A stretch of DNA of 64,000 nucleotides from Onstottus_B arcticum (GTDB lineage Bacteria > Acidobacteriota > Blastocatellia > UBA7656): NCBI GenBank assembly GCA_038040485.1, contig JBBPIE010000012.1, positions 108,804 to 172,803 of the forward strand, in the 5' to 3' direction. A model generated the notes under the pieces. The model ran no database searches. It saw nothing but the letters and a program-made list of their open reading frames with translations, and was not told the origin of the DNA. Positions 51,964-60,654 of this stretch are shown one piece after another; the stretch's first letter is position 1, and the number at the start of each line of letters is the position of its first letter. A program made the translations under genes and the position numbers.

Positions 51964-52560
51964 TCAGAACACGAGGTCCTCCAGAGGCACTCCCCTGGAC
52001 TGGCATCGCGCGAGCTGCAAGTCGGGATAGCTCTCCCGAATAATCTCGCTCCCTAAGAAGCCCGCCGTTTCCAACACTCGCAAGATGCTCGGTCCGTCGC
52101 CTTCGATTTCGATGAAGTCTCCCATCGGTGTTTCGTCAAACGAAACCTTGAGCTCTTCGCCGTCGAGTCGCAGCGCATAGTCGGTCCGATACTTTTGATA
52201 GCGGAACGCTCGGCGAAACCCTACTCTCTCGAACAGATCGATCATTCGCGCGGGATCGCTTGTGTCGCTTTCGATCTCTTCCCTGACTTTCAGCGGCGAG
52301 GCTTCGCTCTCGGGCACTATCCCCTTGAATGTAACCGACCCTTTGCCATTGACCGCGCGAACCCTGAGCGCCGCGCCTTGTCTGAAGAGCGTCTGGTCCG
52401 GCCAGTCCAGCAGCCAGTTGTCCTCGAAATGACGGGGTTTGATAATCGTCAGCGCGAAGCCCGCCGTTACAAGCCGACTTAGATCGCCGCACGCCAATTT
52501 GACTTCAGTCTCGATGGTCGTTTGCATTCCGGCTTTGGTTGCTGTGTTCACCTGAGTCAT
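51964..52560 (-). CDS. CYTH-domain protein (thiamine triphosphatase/adenylate cyclase-like)
   Basis: A 198-residue protein with the CYTH core: IETEVKLACGDLSRL at the start, then LFRQGAALRVRAVNGKGSVTFKG, KVREEIESDT, RRAFRYQKYRTDYALRLDGEELKVSFDETPMGDFIEIEGD. The ExExK motif (ETEVK) and the alternating Arg/Lys/Glu strands are the triphosphate tunnel residues. Substrate may be an inorganic or organic triphosphate. The start is uncertain: ATG 52560 and 52527 are the two reasonable choices, and the frame extends upstream without conserved sequence. It lies 54 nt upstream of murU on the same strand, so it is probably in the same operon. Confidence 0.82.
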   Translation of the reverse strand: MTQVNTATKAGMQTTIETEVKLACGDLSRLVTAGFALTIIKPRHFEDNWLLDWPDQTLFRQGAALRVRAVNGKGSVTFKGIVPESEASPLKVREEIESDTSDPARMIDLFERVGFRRAFRYQKYRTDYALRLDGEELKVSFDETPMGDFIEIEGDGPSILRVLETAGFLGSEIIRESYPDLQLARCQSRGVPLEDLVF

Positions 52561-52903
52561 TTTCAGCGGCTTATTATTCCTGTAAGACTGCGGCGAGTCA
52601 ATGCCGTCTGCGAGAACCAGTGTTCTGGTCAGAGTCCGCTTTTGTTGGATCGCTGTGTCACATGCAGCGCGATACACAAGTGTTTCAGCCGGCTTTACCT
52701 TGACCGTCTCACTGCGAGCATATAGTCTTAGTGTGTCTGCAACGATGTAGAAAGCCAGCCGGTCTAAGTGGTAGCCGGTAGGACTCCACGAGATGCCACT
52801 TGTGGAGTCTTCCAATGCTGGCACCAGTAAAACCCTCAGCGATAACCTGCGACCGTCGCCTGTTTGCCGCAGAACGGAAAATCAAAACGACAGGAACAAC
52901 CAA

Positions 52904-53776
52904 GTGAGATCAACGAGACTGAGTGATGAGCGGCCGTGGGACCGCGCCTGGTGGCAATACTCCGAAGGGAACGGGTCGGTGTTGTTTTACATCGTGCTGG
53001 TTCATGTGCTGGCGATCGTTGGACTGATCCTTTTCCCGTTGCCAAGTCTTCCGGTTCTGCTCGTGGCGCTTGCCGTCACCTCGATCGGTGGGATCGGAAC
53101 ATCGGTGTGTTATCACCGGTGTCTCTCGCACAGGTCGTTGCGTCTGAATCGCGTGGTCGAGAACGTTCTGATCTTCTTTACCATCTACAACGCATCGGGA
53201 GAGCCGATGGGTTGGGTTGCGAATCATCGCCATCACCACGCGAAAGCAGACACGGCCGACGATGTGTCGAGTCCGCGGCACGGCGGGTTCTGGTGGGCTC
53301 ACATCAGATGGGTTTATCAGTGGTCGGGCTCGGAAGTGAGCCGGTGGTGTCCCGATCTCGACAAGCAGCGCTATCGGATCTGGCGGCGTCTGCAAACCCC
53401 TATCATCGCGCTTTCGGTCACGTCGGGGCTCCTGATGGGATGGGAAGGCTTCTTCTGGATCGGGGCGATTCGCCTCGTCTACGCGCTTCATTTTCAGATG
53501 TTCGTGAACAGCTTGCTGCATATGACGCCGGGCCTTCCTGAAGGTGTGGACTCGAGCCGGAATATTGGATGGCTTGGTCCGCTGCAGTTGGGAGCTTGGG
53601 GAGAGAACTGGCATCACAATCACCACTCGGACGCGAACTCGGCACGGTTCGGACACAAATGGTGGCAGATTGACCTCGGATGGTATGTGATTCAGGCGTT
53701 CAAATCGATCGGGCTTGCGACTGACGTCAAGCCGCCGAGGACAGCGCTTAAGGGGCAAGCTCGTGACGCGGCATAG
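52904..53776 (+). CDS. Acyl-CoA/acyl-lipid delta-9-type fatty acid desaturase
   Basis: A 290-residue integral-membrane di-iron desaturase. The three histidine boxes are HRCLSH (about residue 70), HRHHH (about 106) and HHNHH (about 230), with four hydrophobic helices between them. The EPMGWVANHRHHH and GENWHHNHHSDANSARFGHKW strings are typical of bacterial stearoyl-CoA-type desaturases. GTG 52904 is preferred because CAGGAACAACC lies upstream and the region before it is not conserved. It adjusts membrane lipid unsaturation. The gene heads a plus-strand run with three unknown small genes. Confidence 0.9.
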   Translation: MRSTRLSDERPWDRAWWQYSEGNGSVLFYIVLVHVLAIVGLILFPLPSLPVLLVALAVTSIGGIGTSVCYHRCLSHRSLRLNRVVENVLIFFTIYNASGEPMGWVANHRHHHAKADTADDVSSPRHGGFWWAHIRWVYQWSGSEVSRWCPDLDKQRYRIWRRLQTPIIALSVTSGLLMGWEGFFWIGAIRLVYALHFQMFVNSLLHMTPGLPEGVDSSRNIGWLGPLQLGAWGENWHHNHHSDANSARFGHKWWQIDLGWYVIQAFKSIGLATDVKPPRTALKGQARDAA

Positions 53777-53794
53777 ACTCAAGAGAATCATCAA

Positions 53795-54052
53795 ATGACT
53801 GCGCTTGATCAAGAAACGGTCCAGGCTATTCTGAAGGACATAGACACCCACTTAAGCCAGGGAGTCTTGCCCGTGCACAATGGCCATTTCAAACATCTTT
53901 TCGAAGAACGTGAGGTACTCGAATACCTGCTGTCGATGAAGCGGGCTGGATTGATCAGCGGTGACCTGATCACGAGAGGCGTCAATAGCCAGCCTTATAG
54001 GATTACTAATATCAGGCTGACCTACGCGGGGATCAAGGCGCTCCGGTCGTAG
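53795..54052 (+). CDS. Hypothetical protein, 85 residues
   Basis: A small predicted helical protein (ETVQAILKDIDTHLSQG, VLEYLLSMKRAGLISGD, ITNIRLTYAGIKAL). The pattern of two helices then a beta-hairpin resembles a short winged-helix segment, similar to the YjcQ/DUF2513-type folds; this is a weak resemblance. It begins 18 nt after the desaturase stop. No function can be stated. Confidence 0.5.
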   Translation: MTALDQETVQAILKDIDTHLSQGVLPVHNGHFKHLFEEREVLEYLLSMKRAGLISGDLITRGVNSQPYRITNIRLTYAGIKALRS

Positions 54053-54199
54053 GCTGGCAGAAAAGGATTCACCGTCAAAGAAGCGAATCCAGATACCACT
54101 ATAGAGGTCGATTGATTCATTCGATGTATCAGAGGATGCAATCGCAAAAAGCGCAAACGGCGGTCCGGTTCGAAGAATTGCGCAATTGGAGCACGAAAG

Positions 54200-54652
54200 T
54201 TGAAGAAACAAACGACGACTCAGGCGAGAGTAACAAATGCCTTCGCCGCTGAGAGAGAAGCGGGTGATCAAGTAAACGGCTTTTTGCTGTGTACTCTCAT
54301 AAGCGAATCAGCAAAACGCATAAAGATGAACGCGGAGCGAGCCGGGGAATCCTTGCCTATGACCATGATCGTGAGAGCGGTTCTGCGTTCGTACCGTATC
54401 GCGGCCAAGGACAAATACGGACCATTGTCCGGCCCGGAGCTGGATGTTGCGGGTATCACGCTGTTGAACGACAAGGTTCTCAAGGATGAGATCGCTCGTC
54501 ACACGCGGGACAGGGTCAGGAACAGTGAGATGCGTCTCGCCCATGCCGAAGGGTTGGGGGATGATGCTCGAATCAAAGTCGAGAAGGACGGACTCGAGCA
54601 CGCGATAGCGGTTCGAGACCGACTCGGCCGAGCATCCACCGTCGCTGTTTGA
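54200..54652 (+). CDS. Hypothetical protein, 150 residues
   Basis: Unrecognised. A charged, helical protein with a central LPMTMIVRAVLRSYRIAAKDKYGPL segment and a basic/acidic C-terminal half (ARHTRDRVRNSEMRLAHAEGL). No signal peptide. TTG 54200 has GGAG 8 nt upstream. Next to the following unknown gene (46-nt gap) and possibly co-transcribed with it. Confidence 0.4.
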   Translation: MKKQTTTQARVTNAFAAEREAGDQVNGFLLCTLISESAKRIKMNAERAGESLPMTMIVRAVLRSYRIAAKDKYGPLSGPELDVAGITLLNDKVLKDEIARHTRDRVRNSEMRLAHAEGLGDDARIKVEKDGLEHAIAVRDRLGRASTVAV

Positions 54653-54698
54653 TCTGATTGCCTGCACACGGTCTTCATTTCTTGGACGCGGAGGAGAT

Positions 54699-55226
54699 AT
54701 GAAAATCAAAATGGGCGACGTCCTGGTCTACAAGGACGCGCAACTATCAGCTCGCTACGGCACAGGGGTCGTCAGTTCCATCACGACCGACGAATACACC
54801 ATACTCTGGTCCGGGCGTGGCTCAACCAGATACAAGCGATCGATCCTCGAGGAAAAGCTTGAGAAGATATTTCAGCGCGTGGAAAAACAGGGAGGCCTTC
54901 CCAAGGAGCGGCACTTACATCTGGGCACCTCGAAGACCGGCGTCCCGTTCAATGAGAATTACGACCGAGCGAAGGTAGAAGAGCTTTGCGAGAAATTGAG
55001 AGTATCGGGCGCGCGGAAAGCGAAGGATGTCGCTGAAGGTCTATCGGCGGAACTGTTCACAAAAAAGCTTGCCTTGCGCAGCGCCGCCAAGGCCGTATTG
55101 CTGGACCTTGCGGAACTGTGCACCGCTCGCGGCACGGCTTGCGATGAGGCTCAGAGCATCAGCAGAGAGTTGTTCTTTGGGTATGTGCTTCAGAAGTCAG
55201 ACTTCGTTGTGCTTCAAGAGAAATGA
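54699..55226 (+). CDS. Hypothetical protein, 175 residues
   Basis: Unrecognised protein with an N-terminal beta-barrel-like part (KMGDVLVYKDAQLSARYGTGVVSSI...EYTILWSGRGSTRYKRSILEE) reminiscent of CarD/Tudor-like small barrels, and a helical C-terminal half (KVEELCEKLRVSGARKAKDV...LRSAAKAVLLDLAELC). GGAGGAGAT lies directly upstream of the ATG. A nucleic-acid- or RNA-polymerase-binding role is only a guess. It is the third of the three unknown genes after the desaturase. Confidence 0.5.
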   Translation: MKIKMGDVLVYKDAQLSARYGTGVVSSITTDEYTILWSGRGSTRYKRSILEEKLEKIFQRVEKQGGLPKERHLHLGTSKTGVPFNENYDRAKVEELCEKLRVSGARKAKDVAEGLSAELFTKKLALRSAAKAVLLDLAELCTARGTACDEAQSISRELFFGYVLQKSDFVVLQEK

Positions 55227-55250
55227 ACAGGCAGCTTAGCGCCGGCGGCC

Positions 55251-55538
55251 CTAGTGTTCGCCAATCGGAAGAGAGTCGGGCTGGCCGGCGGCCACTGTTA
55301 GTTGATTCTTTTCGGCTCGCGCAGCCATCAGTTTGACTTTCTTCAGCTCGATTCCCTTCATCCCGAAGAAGCCTGCCATTTGCGCGATCTGGCCCGGACT
55401 AACAAAGTCATTTGGGTTTGAACAAAACTTCTCGATGCCCGGATCGAACTCGCGGCACCCCATCCGCTTCGGGATGTTGAGGCCGTATCCGCACGTGCCG
55501 TCTTTTTGGAACTGCAAACAGAACTCACAGATAATCAT
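55251..55538 (-). CDS. Small cysteine-containing protein of unknown function
   Basis: A 95-residue protein with a Cys-rich N-terminus (MIICEFCLQFQKDGTCGYGL, GCREFDPG, KFCSNP), suggesting zinc binding or an iron-sulfur site by inspection only; the second half is plain. No signal peptide. Weak Shine-Dalgarno sequence. It converges on the 175-residue gene with a 24-nt gap. Confidence 0.55.
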   Translation of the reverse strand: MIICEFCLQFQKDGTCGYGLNIPKRMGCREFDPGIEKFCSNPNDFVSPGQIAQMAGFFGMKGIELKKVKLMAARAEKNQLTVAAGQPDSLPIGEH

Positions 55539-55856
55539 CGTGAACCTGGTTCCTATCTCGCAGGTCGCTCGCGCAAAGCGAGAACCTCTTAGCTCCGTTG
55601 TTGAGCTTCTCGTATCAGGTAGTCTGGGGAGTTCCAGAGAATCTGAGAATGGAGTCAGCAGACTCGGTTCGACCTAAGCCTATGGCAGGCGAACGCGCTT
55701 GTCAATGGCTGCGTGCCTCGCTGAGCTTCTGCCGGTTGATCGTGGGCCGGTGATCAGGTAAGTTTAGGGCCGTCGCGAACCGCCGACTCTGCCCTCGCGA
55801 GTCGCTCTTTCGTTCCGCGATCCGAACTCGAAATCTCAACAAGTGAGCGCCGCCTG
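55539..55856. other. Gene-free region, 318 nt
   Basis: No open frame, repeat element or hairpin I would defend. It should hold the promoters of the flanking divergent genes. Confidence 0.4.
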
Positions 55857-56924
55857 ATGCTAGTTGGCCTAAAGCCTGCTTCGAAAGTCGGGGTTAACTC
55901 CAGCACCAATCTCTGCCAGTGGGATGGCAGGAGCCCGCACGACGAAGTGTGGTTCCTTACGCTCAACCATCGAGCCGGCAAGTGCGGGTTCTGGTTCCGC
56001 TACACCATCGAGATCCCGTCGCAGATGAACTACGGGGCAGCGCGGCGAGCATTGCTCTGGGCCGCGTTCTTCGATCGCACGCGGCCGGAGCGGAACTTTG
56101 GGCTGGTCCGCGAGTGGCCGATCGATCAGTTCGTCTGCGATTCAAACGACGGATTCAGCTTGAGGCTAGGCGACGGGCTGCTCACGGCGACGCAGGCTCT
56201 TGGCGGAGTTGCCGGAGCGGATCACAGCATCGAGTGGGACCTCAGCTTTGTCCCCAACCAGACAACCTACCATCACGTCTCGCGCGCTCTGACCGGGCTC
56301 ACCAGGCCTTCGGCGAATGTTTGTTCACCGAACCTCGATACCCGCTTCAGCGGAGTTGTCTCGGTTGACGGGCGAGAGTTTCTCCTCGAAGACGAGCCCG
56401 GCTGCCAGTCGCACACCTGGGGGCGCAAGCACGTCGATGATTGGGTTTGGGTGCATTCCAACGCGTTCGAAAGAAATCCGGGCACAGTGTTCGAAGGACT
56501 CGCAGCCCGGCCACGAAGGTTGAACCGCAAGCTTCCGCCTATCCAGTCTCTGTTCCTCCGGCACCGCGGCGAAGAACATCGCTTCACTCGACTGCGAATA
56601 GCCGAGCAGTGGCAACGCAAGCTCGGGATGGGCTACTGGTCGTTCGAGGCGACGAACACCCGCTTGCACATCGAGGGAGTGGCTCAGTGCCGCTTGCGCG
56701 ACATGCTTCAAGCGGAGTACGCGGACCCGGACGGCGAGCCGCTTTACTGCATCAACAGCGAAGTGGCTAACTTGAAGATCAGGCTGTTTCGCAGAACTCG
56801 CGGGATTCGATACAGGCATGTCGAGACGATCAACACCCAGGGCGCGGCGCACCTCGAGCACGCATCTCGATCGAGCGACTCAGACGTTACCGCCCGTTTT
56901 GCGAAGCTCAACACTCTGGAGTGA
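55857..56924 (+). CDS. Tocopherol cyclase/AttH-like beta-barrel protein
   Basis: A 355-residue protein without signal peptide. The central HTWGRKHVDDWVWVHSNAF string resembles the GHxWG...W.W motif of tocopherol cyclase-like and carotenoid hydratase-type lipocalin-fold families, with paired beta strands on both sides (EVWFLTLNHRAGKCGFWFRYTIEIP, YWSFEATNTRLHIEGVAQC). A hydrophobic-substrate function (cyclisation or hydration) is possible but not supported by catalytic residues I can name. The start ATG has no clear Shine-Dalgarno site. Confidence 0.5.
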   Translation: MLVGLKPASKVGVNSSTNLCQWDGRSPHDEVWFLTLNHRAGKCGFWFRYTIEIPSQMNYGAARRALLWAAFFDRTRPERNFGLVREWPIDQFVCDSNDGFSLRLGDGLLTATQALGGVAGADHSIEWDLSFVPNQTTYHHVSRALTGLTRPSANVCSPNLDTRFSGVVSVDGREFLLEDEPGCQSHTWGRKHVDDWVWVHSNAFERNPGTVFEGLAARPRRLNRKLPPIQSLFLRHRGEEHRFTRLRIAEQWQRKLGMGYWSFEATNTRLHIEGVAQCRLRDMLQAEYADPDGEPLYCINSEVANLKIRLFRRTRGIRYRHVETINTQGAAHLEHASRSSDSDVTARFAKLNTLE

Positions 56925-57089
56925 GCCTCCGTCATTCGCAGGGGCGCGGGTTCTGTTCAACATTGGTTGTCGGGCGACTTTTCAGACTAATCGAGCGGGG
57001 CTAGACTCTAAGCTACCGAACGTCAGAAAGAACGCCGGGCGGGGCAAGCCGCTCTAGATTACCCAGAGAAAATCGTAGAGGAAGTGATC

Positions 57090-59186
57090 ATGAAACCAGC
57101 AACAACTCGAAGCCCCTTCAGACTCAACGCTGCCAGAAGACGCGTAGCCTCGGCAGCGCTCGCGTTTGCAGTCCTCGCGTCGCTCGCGTTAGGCGCGCTT
57201 GCGCCGGTCATCGCCGACACCAGGGCAAAGACCGCCAAAGGCCTTACCGAGGATCAGAAGATCATTCACGTGCTGAACCGGCTTGGCTTCGGCGCGCGTC
57301 CCGGCGACGTCGAGCGAGTCAAGCGGATGGGTCTGGACAAGTACATCGACCAGCAGCTCTACCCGGAGCGAATCAGCGACTCATCAGTCGAAGCGCGGCT
57401 TGCGAGTTTCCCGTCTCTGCGCATGACGCTCGCCGATGTTCAGGACAAGTATCCGGCGCCCCAGCTCCTGGCGCGGGAATTGGGATTGCGTCAGGGCAAG
57501 GGCAAGGCCGGCGCTTCGACTCTGCCGGTTGTTGACAACCCGGAAGCGCTCGACGAGAACCAGAGGCAACAGTATCGGCAGCAGGTGATGGCCTACTATC
57601 GCGAGCACGACTTGCGGCCGCCGCAATTGCTGTTGCAGGAGCTTCAAGGTCAGAAGCTGGTCCGCGCGGTCTACAGCGAACGCCAACTCCAGGAAGTCAT
57701 GACCGATTTTTGGTTCAACCACTTCAATGTCTTCTGGGCGAAGAACCTCGACAGAGCATTGACGACCAACTATGAAATGGACGTCATCCGGCCTCACACG
57801 ATGGGCAGTTTCAAAGACCTGTTGATGGCAACCGCAAAGAGCCCGGCGATGCTTGTCTACCTCGACAACTTCCAGTCGATGTCGCCCGATGCGAAGCTGC
57901 CAACTCGTCGCGGCATGGGTCAGGGGCAGCGCGGCCAGCGCGGCCAGCGAGGAACGTTCGGCGGCTTGGGAAACCAGCGGCCAGCCGACCGCATGAACGA
58001 TCCGACATATCGTCAGCAAGAGACACAGCGCGATCAGATGCGCTACCCCGATCAACCGGGTGCGAATCAGCAGCGCCCGCAAGGCCTCCCGCAGTTCCAG
58101 AACCGCAAGCCCGGCATAAACGAGAACTACGCTCGCGAGATAATGGAGCTTCACACGCTTGGCGTGGAAGGCGGGTACACTCAAAAGGATGTGCAGGAAG
58201 TTGCAAGATGCTTCACGGGCTGGACGCTTGATCGGCCGCGGCGCGGCACCGCATTCGCCTTCCGTGACTACATGCACGACAACGGCGAGAAAACCGTGCT
58301 GGGTCAGAAGATTCCAGCCGGCGGCGGCATCAAAGACGGCGAGCGCGTGATCGACATCCTCGCTCATCAGCCGGCTACCGCGAAGTTCATATCGACCAAG
58401 CTCGTGCGCAGGTTCGTCGGCGACACGCCTCCGCAATCTCTTGTTGATCGAGTCGCGTCCGTCTACCAGAAGACCGACGGCGACATACGCGAGATGATGC
58501 GAACAATCATTGCCTCTCCTGAGTTCTACTCGGCCGAGGCGTATCGTTCGAAGATCAAATCCCCGTTTGAGCTTGCGGCCTCGGCGATGCGGGCGCTTGG
58601 CGGCGAGCTGAGCTTCCCTCAGCAAACCGCGCAGTTCATCGCGAAGATGGGCCAGCCGCTGTATCTCTATCAGGCGCCGACCGGCTACCCTGATCGAGCG
58701 GATCAATGGGTGAACACCGGCTCGCTGCTCGAGAGATTGAACTATGGTCTGGCGCTTAGCACGAACAAACTGCGAGGCGCCCAGGTAGACGTCAAGCGCG
58801 TCGCATCAGGCGTTGACATCTCTGATAGGCAGCAAGTGATGGAGCGAGCGATTGCTGCGCTGCTCCACGGCGAGGTCTCACCACAGACGCGAGCCGTCCT
58901 CGCCAGGCAGTTGAAAGAGGGCGTAGCCGTGAAGGGTGAGCTCGGCGAAGTGCCAAGGATTCCGGCGGGCGCAGGCGACGAGCTGATGGCCGACAACTCG
59001 ATGCAGGTCTTACCCGAAGGCAACGCTGTTGGCAAAGCTCAGAAGGCCGGCAACACGGAACGGCTCGAGAGACGTCTGGGTATGCGTCAGGGCGGCGGAC
59101 CTCAGATCGCGATGTCTTCGGACGATCTCGAGATAGCGAAGGTATTCGGTCTGGTGCTCGGCTCGCCGGAGTTCCAACGCAAATAG
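57090..59186 (+). CDS. DUF1800 family secreted protein
   Basis: 698 residues. A signal peptide follows a basic start (ASAALAFAVLASLALGALAP). The DUF1800 core has DQKIIHVLNRLGFGARPGDVERV, VMTDFWFNHFNVFWAK, NENYAREIMELHTLGVEGGYTQKDVQEVARCFTGWT and FELAASAMRALGG. The middle (about 275-345) is a Gln/Arg/Gly-rich insertion. ATG 57090 is chosen because GAGGAAG lies 7 nt upstream; a GTG at 57084 is in frame. DUF1800 genes normally sit next to a DUF1501 gene, as here, and the pair is exported, but its biochemical role is not established. Confidence 0.88.
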   Translation: MKPATTRSPFRLNAARRRVASAALAFAVLASLALGALAPVIADTRAKTAKGLTEDQKIIHVLNRLGFGARPGDVERVKRMGLDKYIDQQLYPERISDSSVEARLASFPSLRMTLADVQDKYPAPQLLARELGLRQGKGKAGASTLPVVDNPEALDENQRQQYRQQVMAYYREHDLRPPQLLLQELQGQKLVRAVYSERQLQEVMTDFWFNHFNVFWAKNLDRALTTNYEMDVIRPHTMGSFKDLLMATAKSPAMLVYLDNFQSMSPDAKLPTRRGMGQGQRGQRGQRGTFGGLGNQRPADRMNDPTYRQQETQRDQMRYPDQPGANQQRPQGLPQFQNRKPGINENYAREIMELHTLGVEGGYTQKDVQEVARCFTGWTLDRPRRGTAFAFRDYMHDNGEKTVLGQKIPAGGGIKDGERVIDILAHQPATAKFISTKLVRRFVGDTPPQSLVDRVASVYQKTDGDIREMMRTIIASPEFYSAEAYRSKIKSPFELAASAMRALGGELSFPQQTAQFIAKMGQPLYLYQAPTGYPDRADQWVNTGSLLERLNYGLALSTNKLRGAQVDVKRVASGVDISDRQQVMERAIAALLHGEVSPQTRAVLARQLKEGVAVKGELGEVPRIPAGAGDELMADNSMQVLPEGNAVGKAQKAGNTERLERRLGMRQGGGPQIAMSSDDLEIAKVFGLVLGSPEFQRK

Positions 59187-59187
59187 C

Positions 59188-59287
59188 GGTTTCGGGTTTC
59201 TGGTTTGTGGTTTCTGGTTCGTGTGCCCGACCAGCGATCAAACCAGAAACCACAAACCCGAAACTAGAAACCAGAAACCAGAAACCG
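59188..59287. repeat. Heptamer inverted-repeat element (GGTTTCT/GGTTTGT units) between the DUF1800 and DUF1501 genes
   Basis: The left arm (59188-59219) has GGTTTCGGGTTTCTGGTTTG and GTTTCTGG units. The spacer contains CCCGACCAGCGATC. The right arm (about 59237-59286) has AAACCAG and AAACCAC units. The right arm ends at the GGAG used by the DUF1501 gene. Same unit as 6866-6992. The frame upstream of the DUF1501 ATG stays open through the element. Confidence 0.9.
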
Positions 59288-59296
59288 GAGATTCAA

Positions 59297-60562
59297 ATGG
59301 CAGTAACACGAAGATTCTTTCTCAAGTCATCAGGCGTCGCGATGGCAAGCCTTGCAGCCGCGCCGTCGTTCCTCAAGCGCACAGCGCTCGCGCAAACGAT
59401 CGGCGGGACAGGCAAGGATCATCCGGTCATAATCGCGATCTTTCAACGCGGCGCAATGGACGGCATCTCGGCGGTGATTCCGTTCGGCGACAAGAACTAC
59501 TACAATGTCCGGCCTCAGATCGCGGTGCCTCAACCAAAGAGCGGGAACGCTGACGGAGCGATAGACCTGGACGGCTACTTCGGTTTGCATCCGTCGCTCG
59601 CTCCCTTCAAGCCGATCTACGACGAAGGTCATCTTGCGATCGTTCACGCGGTCGGCTCGCCCGATAATACGCGCTCGCATTTCGACGCTCAGGACTACAT
59701 GGAAGCGGCAACGCCGGGCAACAAGGGCACGCCCGACGGCTGGCTGAATCGTTACATGCAAACCAAGAAGGACGCGAAAGCAACTCCGTTTCGCGCGGTG
59801 TCATTTACTTCGAACTTGCCGCGCACGCTTTTGGGTAGGGCGCCGGCCATCGCCCTGACCAACATATCAGACTTCGGCGTCAGAGCGGGGCAGGGTAACG
59901 GTCAGGTCGCGAGGGGATTCGAACAGCTGTACTCGCAAGGCTTGAACGACGCGCTTCATGGCACGGGCAAGGAAGCTTTCGAAGCGGTGAAAATGCTCAA
60001 GAAGGCGAACCCCGCGCAGTACACCGCGGCGAATGGCGCTGCATATCCGCGCTCGCCCTTTGGCCAGTCGCTTCTTCAGATCGCGCAGTTGATCAAGTCG
60101 GATCTGGGAGTCGAAGTCGCATTCACCGACGTCGGTGGCTGGGACACCCACGCGAATCAGGGCTCGTCGCGCGGCCAGCTTGCGAATCGGCTTCAGGATT
60201 TCAGCCAGGGAATCGCAGCGCTCTACAAAGACCTCGGCGATCGCATGCGAAACGTGGTGATACTGACGATGACTGAGTTCGGGCGGACAATCAAACAGAA
60301 CGGGTCGGGCGGCACCGACCACGGTCACGCGAGCGTCGCGTTTGCGTTGGGCGGACCAGTGAAGGGCGGCAAGGTCTACGGCAAGTGGCCGGGGCTTGCT
60401 GCGGACCAGTTGTATGAAGGGCGCGACCTCGCGCTGACGACCGACTTCCGCGATGTGTTCTCCGAGATCGCTGCCCGTCATCTTGGCGCGGCGAATCTCG
60501 GTTTGATCTTTCCAGGATTCAACCCGAACCCCGCAAACTTCCGCGGGTTCATTCGCGCATAG
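59297..60562 (+). CDS. DUF1501 family protein with Tat signal
   Basis: 421 residues. Starts MAVTRRFFLKSSGVAMASLAAAPSF, a twin-arginine signal. The DUF1501 core follows (PVIIAIFQRGAMDGISAVIPFG, YFGLHPSLAPFKPIYDEGHLAIVHAVGSPDNTRSHFDAQDYME, DVGGWDTHANQG, MTEFGRTIKQNGSGGTDHGHASVAF). The family resembles the alkaline-phosphatase superfamily, with metal-ligand His/Asp residues (DTH, TDHGH). The ATG at 59297 has CGGAG 6-7 nt upstream. It follows the DUF1800 gene and is separated from it by a heptamer repeat element. Confidence 0.9.
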   Translation: MAVTRRFFLKSSGVAMASLAAAPSFLKRTALAQTIGGTGKDHPVIIAIFQRGAMDGISAVIPFGDKNYYNVRPQIAVPQPKSGNADGAIDLDGYFGLHPSLAPFKPIYDEGHLAIVHAVGSPDNTRSHFDAQDYMEAATPGNKGTPDGWLNRYMQTKKDAKATPFRAVSFTSNLPRTLLGRAPAIALTNISDFGVRAGQGNGQVARGFEQLYSQGLNDALHGTGKEAFEAVKMLKKANPAQYTAANGAAYPRSPFGQSLLQIAQLIKSDLGVEVAFTDVGGWDTHANQGSSRGQLANRLQDFSQGIAALYKDLGDRMRNVVILTMTEFGRTIKQNGSGGTDHGHASVAFALGGPVKGGKVYGKWPGLAADQLYEGRDLALTTDFRDVFSEIAARHLGAANLGLIFPGFNPNPANFRGFIRA

Positions 60563-60563
60563 T

Positions 60564-60651
60564 CGTGGCGCAAGCTGCGAGCTTGCGTGACTGCGCAGTC
60601 TTTGGTACACCCGGCGCGAAACGGGAGCGCAAGCTAGCAGCTTGCGCCACG
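60564..60651. repeat. Inverted repeat (CGTGGCGCAAGCT...AGCTTGCGCCACG)
   Basis: The left arm CGTGGCGCAAGCTGCGAGCT, then TGCG, begins at 60564. The right arm CGCAAGCTAGCAGCTTGCGC, then CACG, ends at 60651. The arms are near-perfect reverse complements, and each is itself a small hairpin. It lies between the convergent DUF1501 and NIPSNAP-like genes and could act as a bidirectional terminator; there is no U-run. Confidence 0.8.
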
Positions 60652-60654
60652 TCG

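Noticed and set aside
52910..53851. 313-codon minus-strand open frame opposite the desaturase
   Set aside because: Antisense to a desaturase with all three histidine boxes; the translated sequence is Arg/Pro-rich with no domain.
57384..58706. 440-codon minus-strand open frame opposite the DUF1800 gene
   Set aside because: Antisense to a convincing family member with a signal peptide and a Shine-Dalgarno site; no independent support.
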